Source: a bacterium (GTDB taxonomy: Bacteria; Pseudomonadota; Alphaproteobacteria; Sphingomonadales; Sphingomonadaceae). From it: a DNA stretch of 45,603 bases. Position numbers and translations under genes: made by a program. Where the stretch lies: the NCBI GenBank assembly GCA_030824575.1, contig JAVBXL010000077.1, positions 1 through 45,603 on the forward strand, given 5' to 3'. Shown in pieces: positions 17,026-26,449 of the stretch. The notes beneath the pieces were generated by a model, which was given only the letters and a program-made list of their open reading frames with translations, did not search any database and had not been told where the DNA came from. Within the stretch, counting starts at the first letter, position 1. Each line of letters opens with the position of its first letter.

Positions 17026-18420
17026 TTAATCGAGCGCCGCGACGGCGGCGACGAAAGCATCGCCGCGCGCCTCGAAATCGCGAAACTGGTCGAAACTGGC
17101 GCAGGCGGGCGACAACAGCACCACGTCGCCGGGCTGCGCGATGCGCGCGGCGCGGCGGACGGCGGCGCTTAGCATCTCACTGTCGTCCACCGCCATAGCG
17201 GGGCGCAGCAGATCGGCGAACATATGCCCCGCTTCACCGATCGTATAGGCGTGGGCGACATTGGCGAAATGGGGGACGCACTCGTCCAGATTGTCGGACT
17301 TGGCGACGCCGCCCAATATCCAGTGGATGCGCGGGCGTCCGTCGACCGGCGGCCAAGCGGCGAGCGCGGGCGCGGTGGAGGCGGCGTTGGTCGCCTTGCT
17401 GTCGTTGACGTAGAGGACGCCGTTGCGTGTGGCGACGGCCTGCATCCGGTGGGGGAGCGAGGCGTAGCTGGTCAGCGCATGGGCGATGGTGGTTTCGTCG
17501 ATGCTGAGCGCCTTTGATACCGCGATGGCGACAGCTGCATTCTGGGCGTTGTGCGGGCCTTGGAGGGCGGGCCAGGTCAGTTGGGCGGCAGGGTCGATGT
17601 CCGCTACCCCAACTTCTTTCACGTCATCCCCGCGAAGGCGGGGATCCATCTCTTCCCACTCTCCTTGGACCGCTATGTCAGGAGATGGATTCCCGCCTTC
17701 GCGGGAATGACGGAGGTTTTGAGCGATAGTCCGGCTCGGTTCATCCTCGGTGGCGACAACGGCGACATGCTCGGCCGACTGCATCCCGAATAGCCGCGCC
17801 TTGCTCGCAACATAACCCTCAAACCCATCATAACGATCCAGATGATCCGGCGTGATGTTGAGCAGCACCGCGACGTCGCAATCCAGGCTGTGGGTCAGGT
17901 CGATCTGGTAGCTGGAGAGTTCCAGCACATAGACGCCCACGCCATGCAGGTTCGGTTCCAGCGGCGGCTGGCTGAGGATCGGCAGGCCGATATTGCCGCC
18001 CATGACGGTGGGATAGCCTGCCTGTTCGATGATATGGTGGATCAACGCGGTGGTGGTGGACTTGCCGTTGGTGCCGGTGATGCCGACGACCTTGTGCGGT
18101 GGCAGCGTCGGCCGGGCGAGCGCGAACAGTTCGATGTCGCCGATGATCGGGACGCCCGCGATCTTGGCGCGCATGGCGATCGGGTGGCGGTTCAATGGCA
18201 CGCCGGGTGACACGACGATGCCGTCGAAGCCGCTAAGGTCGATCTCCATGGGATCGCCCAGTTCCGCCTGCCCTTCGACCAGCGCGCGGGCTTCCTCCCG
18301 GCTATCCCAGGCGACGACGCGCGCGCCGCTGGCGACCAGCGTTGCGACCGTGGCGAGGCCGGACCGCGCCAGCCCCAGCACGGCGTAGGTCTTGCCTGCG
18401 AAGGCGCTGGACACGATCAT
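17026..18420 (-). CDS. murD: UDP-MurNAc-L-Ala--D-glutamate ligase carrying an in-frame repeat insertion
   Basis: 464 residues. Adds D-Glu to UDP-MurNAc-L-Ala. The ATP loop is [19 protein letters not shown] (residues 113-131), followed by [12 protein letters not shown] near 163 and [13 protein letters not shown] near 188; the C-terminal ligase domain runs to about 460. Codons 237-267 are encoded by a 91-base palindromic repeat and give SREGGNPS and MDPRLRGDD, peptides with no counterpart in the MurD family as I know it. The frame stays open across it and the flanks resume normal MurD ([10 protein letters not shown] before, [12 protein letters not shown] after). The insertion lies in the central ATPase domain, probably in a surface loop. 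The start overlaps the mraY stop (ATGA). Confidence 0.96.
   Translation of the reverse strand: MIVSSAFAGKTYAVLGLARSGLATVATLVASGARVVAWDSREEARALVEGQAELGDPMEIDLSGFDGIVVSPGVPLNRHPIAMRAKIAGVPIIGDIELFALARPTLPPHKVVGITGTNGKSTTTALIHHIIEQAGYPTVMGGNIGLPILSQPPLEPNLHGVGVYVLELSSYQIDLTHSLDCDVAVLLNITPDHLDRYDGFEGYVASKARLFGMQSAEHVAVVATEDEPSRTIAQNLRHSREGGNPSPDIAVQGEWEEMDPRLRGDDVKEVGVADIDPAAQLTWPALQGPHNAQNAAVAIAVSKALSIDETTIAHALTSYASLPHRMQAVATRNGVLYVNDSKATNAASTAPALAAWPPVDGRPRIHWILGGVAKSDNLDECVPHFANVAHAYTIGEAGHMFADLLRPAMAVDDSEMLSAAVRRAARIAQPGDVVLLSPACASFDQFRDFEARGDAFVAAVAALD
17622..17712. repeat. Palindromic repeat inserted in frame in murD
   Basis: Two 31-base arms, 17622-17652 and 17682-17712, are inverted copies of each other with two mismatches, separated by 29 bases. 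Each arm itself contains a small hairpin, with CCCGC and GCGGG around GAAG. This is a well-known type of sphingomonad dispersed repeat (CGTCATCCCCGCGAAGGCGG), unrelated in sequence to the CTTCGACAGG family nearby. It has no stop codon in the murD frame. Confidence 0.93.
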
Positions 18421-19490
18421 CGCAGCTTCAACGTGGCAAGGCCGGCGAGCGCCAGCACGAAGGCGATGATCCAGAAGCGGATCACCACGGTCGGTTCGGC
18501 CCAGCCCAGTTGCTCGAAATGATGGTGGATCGGCGCCATCTTGAACACGCGCCTGCCGGTTCGTTTGTAGAAGAAGACCTGGATGATGACGCTAAGCGCC
18601 TCCACGACGAAGAGGCCGCCGATGATGCCCAGCACGATTTCATGGTGCGCGGTGACCGCGATCACGCCGATCGTCCCGCCCAAAGCCAGCGACCCGGTAT
18701 CGCCCATGAAGACCGCGGCGGGCGGCGCGTTGAACCAGAGGAAGGCAAGGCCCGCGCCGATGATCGCGCCGCACAGGATGGTCAGATTGCCCGCGCCGGG
18801 CACATGGGGAATGCCCAGATATTCGGCAAAGTCCGCGCGGCCGACCAGATAGACGATCAGCATGAAGGCGAGGCTGGCGATGATGACCGGCATGGTGGCG
18901 AGGCCGTCCAGGCCGTCGGTCAGGTTCACCGCATTGCCGAACGCGACGATGACGAAGGCGGCAAAGCAGAAGTAGAACGGTCCCAGTTCGATCGCCGGGC
19001 CGTTATAGAAAGGCACGTAGAGCGCGGTATTGCCATGCTGGTTGACGATCATCCAGGCCGCGAAACCGGCGATCAGAAATTCGAACAACAGGCGCATCTT
19101 GCCCGACAGCCCCTTGTGGCTGGCTTTCGTCACCTTGTCATAATCATCCAGAAAACCGATCGCGCCGAAACCCAGCGTCACGAACAGGCAGGCCCAAACA
19201 TAGGTGGACGACAGGTCCATCCACAGCAGCACCGAAATGAGCATGGAGGTCAGGATCATCAGGCCGCCCATGGTCGGCGTGCCGCGCTTGGCGAGGTGCG
19301 TCTGCGGACCGTCGTCGCGGATCGGCTGCCCCTTGCCTTGGCGAACACGCAGCCAGCCGATGAATTTGGGACCGATGACCAGCCCGATGATGAGCGAGGT
19401 GAAGATCGCCGCGCCCGCGCGGAAGGACAGATAGCGGATGAGGTTGAACACCCCCGCGAAATCCATGGTCTGGGCCAGCCAGTAGAGCAT
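18417..19490 (-). CDS. mraY: Phospho-MurNAc-pentapeptide transferase
   Basis: 357 residues, about ten membrane spans. Makes lipid I by moving phospho-MurNAc-pentapeptide onto undecaprenyl phosphate. Conserved segments are GTPTMGG near residue 70, the catalytic acidic pair in [20 protein letters not shown] near 112, [10 protein letters not shown] near 193 and [11 protein letters not shown] near 265. The C-terminal [12 protein letters not shown] near 320 is also typical. It overlaps murF by one base (TGATG) and murD by four (ATGA). Confidence 0.98.
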   Translation of the reverse strand: MLYWLAQTMDFAGVFNLIRYLSFRAGAAIFTSLIIGLVIGPKFIGWLRVRQGKGQPIRDDGPQTHLAKRGTPTMGGLMILTSMLISVLLWMDLSSTYVWACLFVTLGFGAIGFLDDYDKVTKASHKGLSGKMRLLFEFLIAGFAAWMIVNQHGNTALYVPFYNGPAIELGPFYFCFAAFVIVAFGNAVNLTDGLDGLATMPVIIASLAFMLIVYLVGRADFAEYLGIPHVPGAGNLTILCGAIIGAGLAFLWFNAPPAAVFMGDTGSLALGGTIGVIAVTAHHEIVLGIIGGLFVVEALSVIIQVFFYKRTGRRVFKMAPIHHHFEQLGWAEPTVVIRFWIIAFVLALAGLATLKLR

Positions 19491-20878
19491 CAGTTCGTCT
19501 TTCCTTCGCGAGCGGCATCGGCAAGGGCGGCGACCAGGCGGGAGAGGCCCACGCCGTTCGAACCCTTGACCAATATCGCGTCGCCCGCGCGCATTTCGGT
19601 TTGGATGAGGGGGATGGCGGCCGCCGTATCGGCGACATGCACAAAGGGGATGATGCCGCCCAAGGCGTCGGCCAGCGGCACCATTTCCGCGCCGACCAAT
19701 ATGGCATAGTCGACCCGGCCCGCGCCCAGCGGTTCGACAAGGCCGGCATGGAGTTCGATGCTGCGGTCGCCCAGTTCACGCATCCCGCCCAATATGGCGA
19801 TCCGGCGGTCGGCCTTTTCACGGCCCAGTTGCGTGAGCGTCGCGGTCATAGACAGCGGATTGGCGTTGTAGCTTTCATCGATCAGCAGCGCTTGCCCGCC
19901 TGCCACAGGCAGGATGCGCCGCTCACCCCGGCCCGGCAGGCCCGGCATTTCGGCGAGCGCCAGGCCCGCTGCGGCCAGATCGCCACCCACCGCATCGACT
20001 GCGGCCAGCACCGCGAGCGCGTTCGACACCCAATGGTCGCCTGGCGCGGCCACGGTGAAGCAGAGTTCCGCGTCGGGCAGGGTCGCGGTGACCAGCGTCC
20101 CGCCGCCCGGCGCAGGCACGGCTTCGCGGGCGCAGATATCCGCCTGCGGGCTGGTGCCAAAGGTCAGGATGCGAGCGGCGTGGCGTTCCGCCTTGTTATA
20201 GAGCAAGGTGACATGCGGGCTGTCATAGGGGATGATCGCGGTGCCGCCGGGTTGCAGCCCCTCGAAAATCTCCGCCTTCGCCTCGGCGATCTTCGCTTCC
20301 GTGCCGAAAAATTCGATATGGGCAGGCGCGATCGCGGTGACGATGGCGACATGCGGGCGGACCTGCCGGGTCAGCGCCGCCAGTTCGCCCGCGTGGTTCA
20401 TGCCCATCTCGAACACGCCATAGGCGCAGCCGCGTGGCATCCGGGCCAGGCTGAGCGGCACACCGACATGGTTGTTGTAGCTTTTGACCGAGCGATGCAC
20501 CTGATCCGGCGCAGCGCGGTCGAGCGCCTGAAACAGCGCTTCCTTCGTGCCGGTCTTGCCGACTGATCCGGTGACGCCGATCACCTTGCCGTCCATGCGC
20601 TTGCGCGACGCTTTGCCCAGCGTTTCGAGCGCGGCGGCGCTATCGGGGACCAGGATGTGGGGATGGGCGACGGGTTCGCTGACGATCGCCCCGGCCGCGC
20701 CTTGAGCGAATGCCTTGTCGATGAATTTATGGCCGTCGGTGGTTTCGCCCTTCATCGCGACGAACAGGTCGCCTTGCCCCACTTCGCGGCTGTCGAAGGC
20801 AACGCCCGAAACGGCGAACGGCGCCGACGCGGCGCCGCCTGTGGCCTCAGCGATTTCGGTGGAGGTCCAGAGCGACAT
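19490..20878 (-). CDS. murF: UDP-MurNAc-tripeptide--D-Ala-D-Ala ligase
   Basis: 462 residues from ATG at 20878 ([15 protein letters not shown]). The frame remains open through the upstream repeat and into murE, but that extension translates the repeat (RPEPVEG) and is not native. MurF adds D-Ala-D-Ala to finish the pentapeptide. The ATP loop is [20 protein letters not shown] near residue 102, then [14 protein letters not shown] near 160 and [15 protein letters not shown] near 335. It is separated from murE by 124 bases holding a REP pair, and joined to mraY by TGATG. Confidence 0.96.
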   Translation of the reverse strand: MSLWTSTEIAEATGGAASAPFAVSGVAFDSREVGQGDLFVAMKGETTDGHKFIDKAFAQGAAGAIVSEPVAHPHILVPDSAAALETLGKASRKRMDGKVIGVTGSVGKTGTKEALFQALDRAAPDQVHRSVKSYNNHVGVPLSLARMPRGCAYGVFEMGMNHAGELAALTRQVRPHVAIVTAIAPAHIEFFGTEAKIAEAKAEIFEGLQPGGTAIIPYDSPHVTLLYNKAERHAARILTFGTSPQADICAREAVPAPGGGTLVTATLPDAELCFTVAAPGDHWVSNALAVLAAVDAVGGDLAAAGLALAEMPGLPGRGERRILPVAGGQALLIDESYNANPLSMTATLTQLGREKADRRIAILGGMRELGDRSIELHAGLVEPLGAGRVDYAILVGAEMVPLADALGGIIPFVHVADTAAAIPLIQTEMRAGDAILVKGSNGVGLSRLVAALADAAREGKTN

Positions 20879-20904
20879 CAACCCAACGCTCCACAAACAA
20901 AATA

Positions 20905-20982
20905 CCGTTCGGGCTGAGCCTGTCGAAGCCTTCTCCTTCCTCCACGAAAAGAAAGGCCCTTCGACAGGCTCAGGGCGAACGG
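20905..20982. repeat. REP-like inverted pair between murE and murF
   Basis: Left arm 20905-20930 (CCGTTCGGGCTGAGCCTGTC then GAAGCC) and right arm 20955-20982 (CTTCGACAGGCTCAGGGC core) are imperfect inverted copies with a loop of about 24 bases. It forms a large hairpin in the murE-murF mRNA. Same family as the copies at 14565, 37553, 40563 and 42079. Confidence 0.88.
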
Positions 20983-21002
20983 ATTTGAACCTGTGTTTTG
21001 CG

Positions 21003-22460
21003 TCAACCCGCGCACTCCCGCGCGACGGTGACGTCGTCGAAGGGCAGCACCCGGTCGCCGATGATCTGGCCCTGTTCATGGCCCTTGCCCGCGAGCAGCA
21101 CGATGTCGTCAGCCCCGGCCAGCGCGATCGCGGCGGCGATGGCGGCGCGGCGGCCGCCGATTTCCTGCGCCGCCGGTGCGCCCGCCAACACGGCAGCGCG
21201 AATGGCGGAAGGTTCCTCCGAACGCGGATTATCGTCGGTGACGATGACATGGTCGGACAATTCCGCCGCGACCTTGCCCATCAGCGGCCGTTTGCCCGCG
21301 TCGCGATCGCCGCCAGCGCCGAACAGGGTGATGAGCTTGCCGCGCGTATGCGGGCGCAGCGCCTCGATCGCGGCCTTCAGGCCATCGGGGGTATGGGCAT
21401 AATCGACATAGACCGGAGCGCCCGCCTTGCTGATGACGGCGCGTTCCAGCCGCCCGCGTACCGGCTGGACCCGGCCGAGCAGTTCCAGCACCTTGGCCGT
21501 GTCTCCGCCGGTCGCGATGACGAGTCCGGCGGCGGTCAGGGCGTTGGCGGCCTGATAGGCACCGATCAGCGGCAGGTTGACCTTGTAGAGCTTTCCTTCC
21601 GCCTCGATCTCCAGCGTTTGTCCCAAATGGGTCGGGGTGCGGTTGACCAGGCGCAGCGCATCGCCCTGCGTGCCGACAGTCAAAAGGCGCAGGCCGCGCG
21701 CCTGCACCCGATCGATGACCCTGGCGGACCAGGCGTCATCGGCCCACACGACCGCCGCGCCGTCGGCCGACACGACTTCGTCGAACAGCCGCATCTTAGC
21801 GTCGAAATAGCTGTCCATGTCGCCATGATAGTCGAGATGGTCGCGCGACAGGTTGGTGAATGCGCCCGCGATCACCGGCAGTCCTTCGGTGCGATATTGG
21901 TCGAGGCCATGGCTCGACGCCTCGAACGCGGCATGGGTGATGCCCTCGCGGCGCAGGCCCGACATATTGGCGAGGAAGGTGACGATATCCGGCGTGGTCA
22001 GCCCGGTCGACACCTGATCGACCGCCGTGGTAACGCCCAGCGTGCCGATCGACGCCGATTTATGCCCCATCATCCGCCACAACTGGCGGACGAGTTCGAC
22101 CGTGCTGGTCTTGCCATTGGTGCCAGTGACCGCGACGGTCACGTCCGGGAAAGGCGCGAAATAGCGTGCGGCCATCAACGCCAGCAGGCGGCGGGGATTG
22201 GCGTGGGCGATGTGGATAGCGCCGTCGACCTTCGCCTCCGGCCGGGCGACCACCGCGAGCGAGCCCGCCTTCACGGCGTCAGCGATATAATCCTCACCAT
22301 TGACGCGCAGGCCCTGGAAGGCACCGAAGACAGTGCCGGGCGCGACCTTGCGATTGTCGATGGCGAAGCCCGTCACGGACGAATCAAGGCCGGCATCCGT
22401 GCCAGCCTCTCCCGATATCGCAGCGTCCAGACCTTCGACCAGCGAGCCAAGGCGCATCAT
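21003..22460 (-). CDS. murE: UDP-MurNAc-L-Ala-D-Glu--meso-diaminopimelate ligase
   Basis: 485 residues. Adds the third stem residue. The ATP loop is VAVTGTNGKTSTVELVRQL near residue 107. The motif DDNPRSEEP near residue 410 is the DNPR signature of enzymes using meso-diaminopimelate, so this organism should have DAP-type peptidoglycan. Other Mur ligase motifs are FEASSHGLDQYRTEG near 180 and NLSRDHLDYHGDMDSY near 205. It overlaps ftsI by ATGA. Confidence 0.97.
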   Translation of the reverse strand: MMRLGSLVEGLDAAISGEAGTDAGLDSSVTGFAIDNRKVAPGTVFGAFQGLRVNGEDYIADAVKAGSLAVVARPEAKVDGAIHIAHANPRRLLALMAARYFAPFPDVTVAVTGTNGKTSTVELVRQLWRMMGHKSASIGTLGVTTAVDQVSTGLTTPDIVTFLANMSGLRREGITHAAFEASSHGLDQYRTEGLPVIAGAFTNLSRDHLDYHGDMDSYFDAKMRLFDEVVSADGAAVVWADDAWSARVIDRVQARGLRLLTVGTQGDALRLVNRTPTHLGQTLEIEAEGKLYKVNLPLIGAYQAANALTAAGLVIATGGDTAKVLELLGRVQPVRGRLERAVISKAGAPVYVDYAHTPDGLKAAIEALRPHTRGKLITLFGAGGDRDAGKRPLMGKVAAELSDHVIVTDDNPRSEEPSAIRAAVLAGAPAAQEIGGRRAAIAAAIALAGADDIVLLAGKGHEQGQIIGDRVLPFDDVTVARECAG

Positions 22461-24160
22461 TCTTTCTCCTTGTCGCCGTGCAGCAGCGGCATCAGGTCGG
22501 AAATATCGACGTCACGGCTCTCGTCCGGCATCACCCCCAGCATCGGCCCGGTCCGCTCCACCACCCGCTTGACCACGGGCGCGGCGGTCCAGGCCGCCGT
22601 GCGCAGGCCATATTGGCCCGTCGCCTCGTCCATGATCGCGACGACGACGTAGCGGGGATTGTCCATCGGGAAGGCAGAAGCGAAAGTCGTCACCAGCGAA
22701 GTCTTGTTATAGCGCCCCTCTTGAGGCTTTTCGGCGGAACCCGTCTTGCCGCCCACCCGGAATCCCTTGGCGTCGGCGCTACGTCCTGTACCCGCCGACA
22801 CGATCATCCGCAACAGTTGCCGCATCCGCGCGCTGGTGGCGGCGGAAAACACGCGCCGCCCGTCGGGTACTTCATCGGCGCTCAGCTTGCGCACGGTCGC
22901 GGGACGCCAGATGCCACCATTGACCAAAGCGGCATAGGCAGCCGCCAGATGCAGCGGCGTGACCGCGATGCCATGGCCGTAGGATGTGGTCATGCTGGTG
23001 ATGCGGCCCCAGCTGGACGGCCAGATGCCCTTGGCGCGCTCGTTGAACTCGATCGGCGCGCGCTGGTCGAAATCCAGGCTGCGGAACATCTTTTGCAGCG
23101 GGGCCGCGCCCATTTCGTCAGCGATCCGCGCGGTGCCGATATTGGAGCTGTGGACCAGTATTTCCGGCACGTTGATCCAGCGGCCCATCGCATGGTCGTC
23201 CTTGATGCGGAAGCCGGCGACGGCAAGTGGGGCGGTCGCATCATAGCGCTTGCTCATCGACGTCACGACGCCGGCGTCCATGGCCGCCGCGATGGCGAGC
23301 GGCTTGAACGAGGAACCCATTTCGTAGCGGGCCTGCACCATATGATTGCAGAGCGGCGACTGGCTGCAGGTCTTGCCGGCATAATTTTGCAGCTTGTTGG
23401 GGTCAAAGACGGGAATAGAGGCCATGGCGATGATCTCGCCGGTATTGGCATCCATGATGACGCCGCCCGCGCCCTTCGCCCGCGTCTGTAAGAGCTGGGC
23501 ATAGAGTTCGCTCTCCAACGCCCCCTGCACCCGGCTGTCGATCGACACGGCGAAGGGCTTGCCGCGCTGCGCCACATCGGTCAGCCGGTCGTTGAAGGCA
23601 GCCTCCACGCCCATGCCGCCCACGCCAGCGGAATCGGGCGCGAAGCCCAGCACATGCGCGGCGAGGGTGCGCTGCGGATAGAGCCGCTCCTTCTCACGCG
23701 GAAATTCGATGCCGATTTCGCCCAGCGCATTCACGGCCGCCACCTGTTCGGGCAGCGCGCGACGGCGCAGATAGGCCCAGCCCCGCCCACGCAGCTTCTT
23801 GTAGAAGGTCGCTTCGGGTTCGTCGGGAAAAATGTCGTGCAGCTTGCGCGCCAGTTCGGCCGGATCGCCGATCAGCTTGGATGGGCGGACGGCGACCGAA
23901 TAGGCGTCCATCGTGCGGGCCAGCGGCACGCCGTTGCGATCCACGATGTCGGCGCGGGCGGGCAGGAAGGCGGACAGGCTGCCGTCGCCCGTCGTCCCCT
24001 GCGCAAAAATGCCGACCCAGGCGAGTCGGCCGATCAGGATGGACGTGATAGCCAGGAACAGGATCAGCAGCAGCATCAGCCGGTTATGGGCGATGGCGGT
24101 CAGGTTGAGCCGCGCTCGCCCCGCCCGTTCGCCACCTGGCTGGACAATGATCGTCGCCAT
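22457..24160 (-). CDS. ftsI: Septal transpeptidase FtsI (penicillin-binding protein 3)
   Basis: 567 residues. Class B penicillin-binding protein that cross-links septal peptidoglycan. One membrane span (about 28-50) follows a short cytoplasmic tail. The transpeptidase motifs are S283-x-x-K286 in GSSFKPLAI, SSN at 338-340 and KTG at 472-474. The PBP dimerisation region begins with RADIVDRNGVPLA near residue 69. It overlaps ftsL by one base (TGATG) and murE by four, so FtsL, FtsI and MurE are probably made together. Confidence 0.97.
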   Translation of the reverse strand: MATIIVQPGGERAGRARLNLTAIAHNRLMLLLILFLAITSILIGRLAWVGIFAQGTTGDGSLSAFLPARADIVDRNGVPLARTMDAYSVAVRPSKLIGDPAELARKLHDIFPDEPEATFYKKLRGRGWAYLRRRALPEQVAAVNALGEIGIEFPREKERLYPQRTLAAHVLGFAPDSAGVGGMGVEAAFNDRLTDVAQRGKPFAVSIDSRVQGALESELYAQLLQTRAKGAGGVIMDANTGEIIAMASIPVFDPNKLQNYAGKTCSQSPLCNHMVQARYEMGSSFKPLAIAAAMDAGVVTSMSKRYDATAPLAVAGFRIKDDHAMGRWINVPEILVHSSNIGTARIADEMGAAPLQKMFRSLDFDQRAPIEFNERAKGIWPSSWGRITSMTTSYGHGIAVTPLHLAAAYAALVNGGIWRPATVRKLSADEVPDGRRVFSAATSARMRQLLRMIVSAGTGRSADAKGFRVGGKTGSAEKPQEGRYNKTSLVTTFASAFPMDNPRYVVVAIMDEATGQYGLRTAAWTAAPVVKRVVERTGPMLGVMPDESRDVDISDLMPLLHGDKEKE

Positions 24161-24810
24161 CAGCGCTGCTCCCTGCGTTTCTCGCGCGCCGCCTTGGCGG
24201 ACAGGTCGCCCAGCGTGCTGTCATCCAGCAGCTTGGCGTCGAGCATCGCCATCCGTTCCGCCTTGCGCGCGATCGGATTGGGCTTGCTCACATCGGCATC
24301 AACCTTGGCCTGCTGCGCCGGGCTGCGGGGCGCGGGCTTGGGCAGCTTGTCGACGATATCGGCGGCATGGGCCTCTCGAATCACCGCGATCTCGCTGCGG
24401 ATCTGGGTCGCGGCCGGGCTTTCTGGGCCTTTTTGCGGCGCGGAGGGTAGGTCGGCGGGGGTTTCGACCATCGCCACCATCACCGGCGGCGCGACATAGT
24501 CGGGGCCGTTGGGCTGGATGCCGTCCAGATGCGCCAGCGCCCGTTCGCCGCCCAGATATTGCTGGGCGCTGGGCGTGGCGTACATGAAGTCATGCTGGTT
24601 CCAGCTTTCCAGCTGGCGCATCGAGGCGCGCGCGCTGAATTCCGTTTCCAGATAGCGAATGTCGCCCTTCGCCCCCGCGATCTGCGCGCGCACCTTCATC
24701 AGCTCGTTACGCTCGGTCGCGACCTTGAGCGACACCATATAGGCCCCCAGCGCGCCCAGTGCGACCAGGATCACCCAGATCAGGCTCTGCAACCTCTTCA
24801 CGGCGATCAT
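24160..24810 (-). CDS. ftsL: FtsL-like divisome protein
   Basis: 216 residues, longer than the roughly 100-120 of enterobacterial FtsL. A short cytoplasmic tail, one membrane span (about 10-27) and a leucine/charged stretch likely to form a coiled coil (about 28-65) match the FtsL layout. The extra C-terminal part (about 80-216) is low in complexity and ends in a charged region, REKRREQR. Assignment rests on topology and on position between rsmH and ftsI. FtsL bridges FtsQ and FtsB to FtsI and FtsW. It starts in overlap with rsmH (ATGA). Confidence 0.8.
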   Translation of the reverse strand: MIAVKRLQSLIWVILVALGALGAYMVSLKVATERNELMKVRAQIAGAKGDIRYLETEFSARASMRQLESWNQHDFMYATPSAQQYLGGERALAHLDGIQPNGPDYVAPPVMVAMVETPADLPSAPQKGPESPAATQIRSEIAVIREAHAADIVDKLPKPAPRSPAQQAKVDADVSKPNPIARKAERMAMLDAKLLDDSTLGDLSAKAAREKRREQR

Positions 24811-25769
24811 ATGCTGGAACTCCGGGGAGGCGAGGAGACGGGGGCAGAGGTGCGGATGGCGGAGCGCAGCGTGGCGGACCGCGCGCGGGGGTTGCGCGCC
24901 AGTTCTGCTTCCCCTGCACGCACCGGCTTGGCGGGCTTGGCGAAGGTCGGCTGCGGTCCGGCGGCGCGTTCGGGCAGATGCCTGGACCCAGACCCCTCGC
25001 CACCGCTGCGATTGCGCAGGAACTGCTTGACGATACGGTCCTCCAGACTGTGGAAAGTGACGATCGCAAGGCGACCGCCCTCCTCCAGCAGCGCCTCGGC
25101 CGCGTCGAGCGCCCGCTCCAACTCTTCCAGCTCCTGATTCACATGGATGCGGATCGCCTGAAAGGTGCGGGTCGCCGGGTCTTTCTTGTCATGCGGCTTG
25201 TGGCCCAGCGCGCGGCGGACCACGGCGGCGAGTTGGCCGGTGCGCTCCAGCGGGCGGGCATTCACGATCGCGTGGGCGACCCGGCGCGACCGCGGCTCGT
25301 CGCCATAGCGGTAGATGACGTTGGCGATATCCTCTTCCGACGCGGTGTTGAGGAAATCGGCGGCGTTCATGCCGTCCTGGCTCATCGTCATGTCGAGCGG
25401 GCCGTCGGCCTGGAAAGAAAATCCACGATCGGCCCGGTCGAGTTGCATCGAGGAGACGCCGATGTCGAGCGTGATGCCCGACACCTGGCTGATGCCGCGT
25501 TCCGCCAGCAATTCGACCATGCGCGAAAATTCGCCCGCGATCAGCGTGATGCCATGTGCATCGGCCACGCCCTGCCCTTCGCGGATCGCATCGGGGTCAC
25601 GATCGAAGGCGAAGACCTGCGCCTGGGCCATCGCCATGGCGCTGCTGTAGCCGCCCGCGCCAAAGGTGCCATCGACATGGATCTCGCCAGGGGTGATGGC
25701 GAGGGCGTCAAGCACTTCGGCAAGGAGGACGGGAATGTGGGGGGTGGTTGCGGAAACGGCGTCGCTCAC
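24807..25769 (-). CDS. rsmH: 16S rRNA C1402 N4-methyltransferase
   Basis: 320 residues. SAM-dependent methyltransferase modifying the ribosomal P-site cytidine. Motif I is HVDGTFGAGGYSSAMA near residue 33. DIGVSSMQLDRADRGFSFQ near residue 100 and FHSLEDRIVKQFL near 240 are diagnostic of MraW/RsmH. It is second in the cluster, overlapping mraZ (ATGA) and ftsL (ATGA). Confidence 0.97.
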   Translation of the reverse strand: MSDAVSATTPHIPVLLAEVLDALAITPGEIHVDGTFGAGGYSSAMAMAQAQVFAFDRDPDAIREGQGVADAHGITLIAGEFSRMVELLAERGISQVSGITLDIGVSSMQLDRADRGFSFQADGPLDMTMSQDGMNAADFLNTASEEDIANVIYRYGDEPRSRRVAHAIVNARPLERTGQLAAVVRRALGHKPHDKKDPATRTFQAIRIHVNQELEELERALDAAEALLEEGGRLAIVTFHSLEDRIVKQFLRNRSGGEGSGSRHLPERAAGPQPTFAKPAKPVRAGEAELARNPRARSATLRSAIRTSAPVSSPPRSSSI

Positions 25770-26263
25770 TTGGCCGCCCCTTCGGCTCGCGCGTCGATCC
25801 AGCGCCGGACCTTGTTGCGGATCAGCGCCGGGCGATCGGGGCTTTCGACCAGGGCTTCGGGCTTCCAGACCTGGAAATAGCGGCCCACGCCATAGAAGAA
25901 GATTGCGTCGGTGATGCCGGCTTCGTCCTTGATATCGGGGTGCAGGAAGAAGCGGCCGGCATCGTCGAAATTGACGTCCTCGATCGTACCGAGGCGATTT
26001 TCGCGTTCCAGATCGGCGTTGAAATCGCGCCCCGCCTCATAGGCCTGACGCTCCAGCTTATCGACCTCTTCGAACAGGAACTGCTTGTGCGACAAGCCGA
26101 AGCCCGTGGCGCAGCCATTGTCCATATGGATCGACAGGCACAGCCGATTCTGGCCGCCGCTGGCCTGGGTGACCAGCTTGCGCATCTCCAGGGGCAGCAC
26201 GAAACGGCCCTTGCCGTCCGCGACGCTGAATGCGTTGCCCGAATAGAGAATGACGTCCGACAC
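25766..26263 (-). CDS. mraZ: Transcriptional regulator MraZ
   Basis: 165 residues from GTG at 26263 (MSDVILYSGNAFSVADGKGR). AbrB/SpoVT-like DNA-binding protein with two MraZ repeats, GNAFSVADGKGRFVLPLEMR near residue 9 and IEDVNFDDAGRFFLHPDIKD near 95. The family represses its own operon by binding TGGG repeats upstream. Three such repeats with exact 10-base spacing lie at 26405-26428, about 140 bases upstream. The GTG start has only a distant G-rich ribosome site. Confidence 0.95.
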   Translation of the reverse strand: MSDVILYSGNAFSVADGKGRFVLPLEMRKLVTQASGGQNRLCLSIHMDNGCATGFGLSHKQFLFEEVDKLERQAYEAGRDFNADLERENRLGTIEDVNFDDAGRFFLHPDIKDEAGITDAIFFYGVGRYFQVWKPEALVESPDRPALIRNKVRRWIDARAEGAAK

Positions 26264-26388
26264 GCTGGCAACCGACCCCTTTTATGCAGGGCACAGGCCG
26301 CCTGTCGCCGGGATCACGAGAAGACCATCCAGCGTACAGGACTGCACAAAAGCCTGACGAACCCCAATGCTGGTTTACGTACCAAGCA

Positions 26389-26428
26389 TGGGGGGTCACT
26401 GCAATGGGAAAGCATGGGTGGTGATGGG
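26389..26428 (+). promoter_or_regulatory. Candidate MraZ operator (TGGG repeats)
   Basis: TGGG occurs at 26405, 26415 and 26425, exactly one helical turn apart, and once more at 26389. MraZ is known to bind direct TGGG-type repeats with about 10-base spacing upstream of mraZ. The repeats read on the plus strand, opposite to mraZ. The remaining upstream region (26264-26380) shows no convincing -35/-10 pair, so the promoter itself is not placed. Confidence 0.65.
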
Positions 26429-26449
26429 AAAAGACGGTGAAATTCGGGA

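Noticed and set aside
20879..21250. N-terminal extension of MurF
   Set aside because: The frame is open through the REP and into murE but translates the repeat (RPEPVEG, STGSART) and an off-frame part of murE; the ATG at 20878 fits the family.
20715..22652. 645-codon plus-strand open frame
   Set aside because: Antisense to murE and part of murF, passing through a REP pair. No family features.
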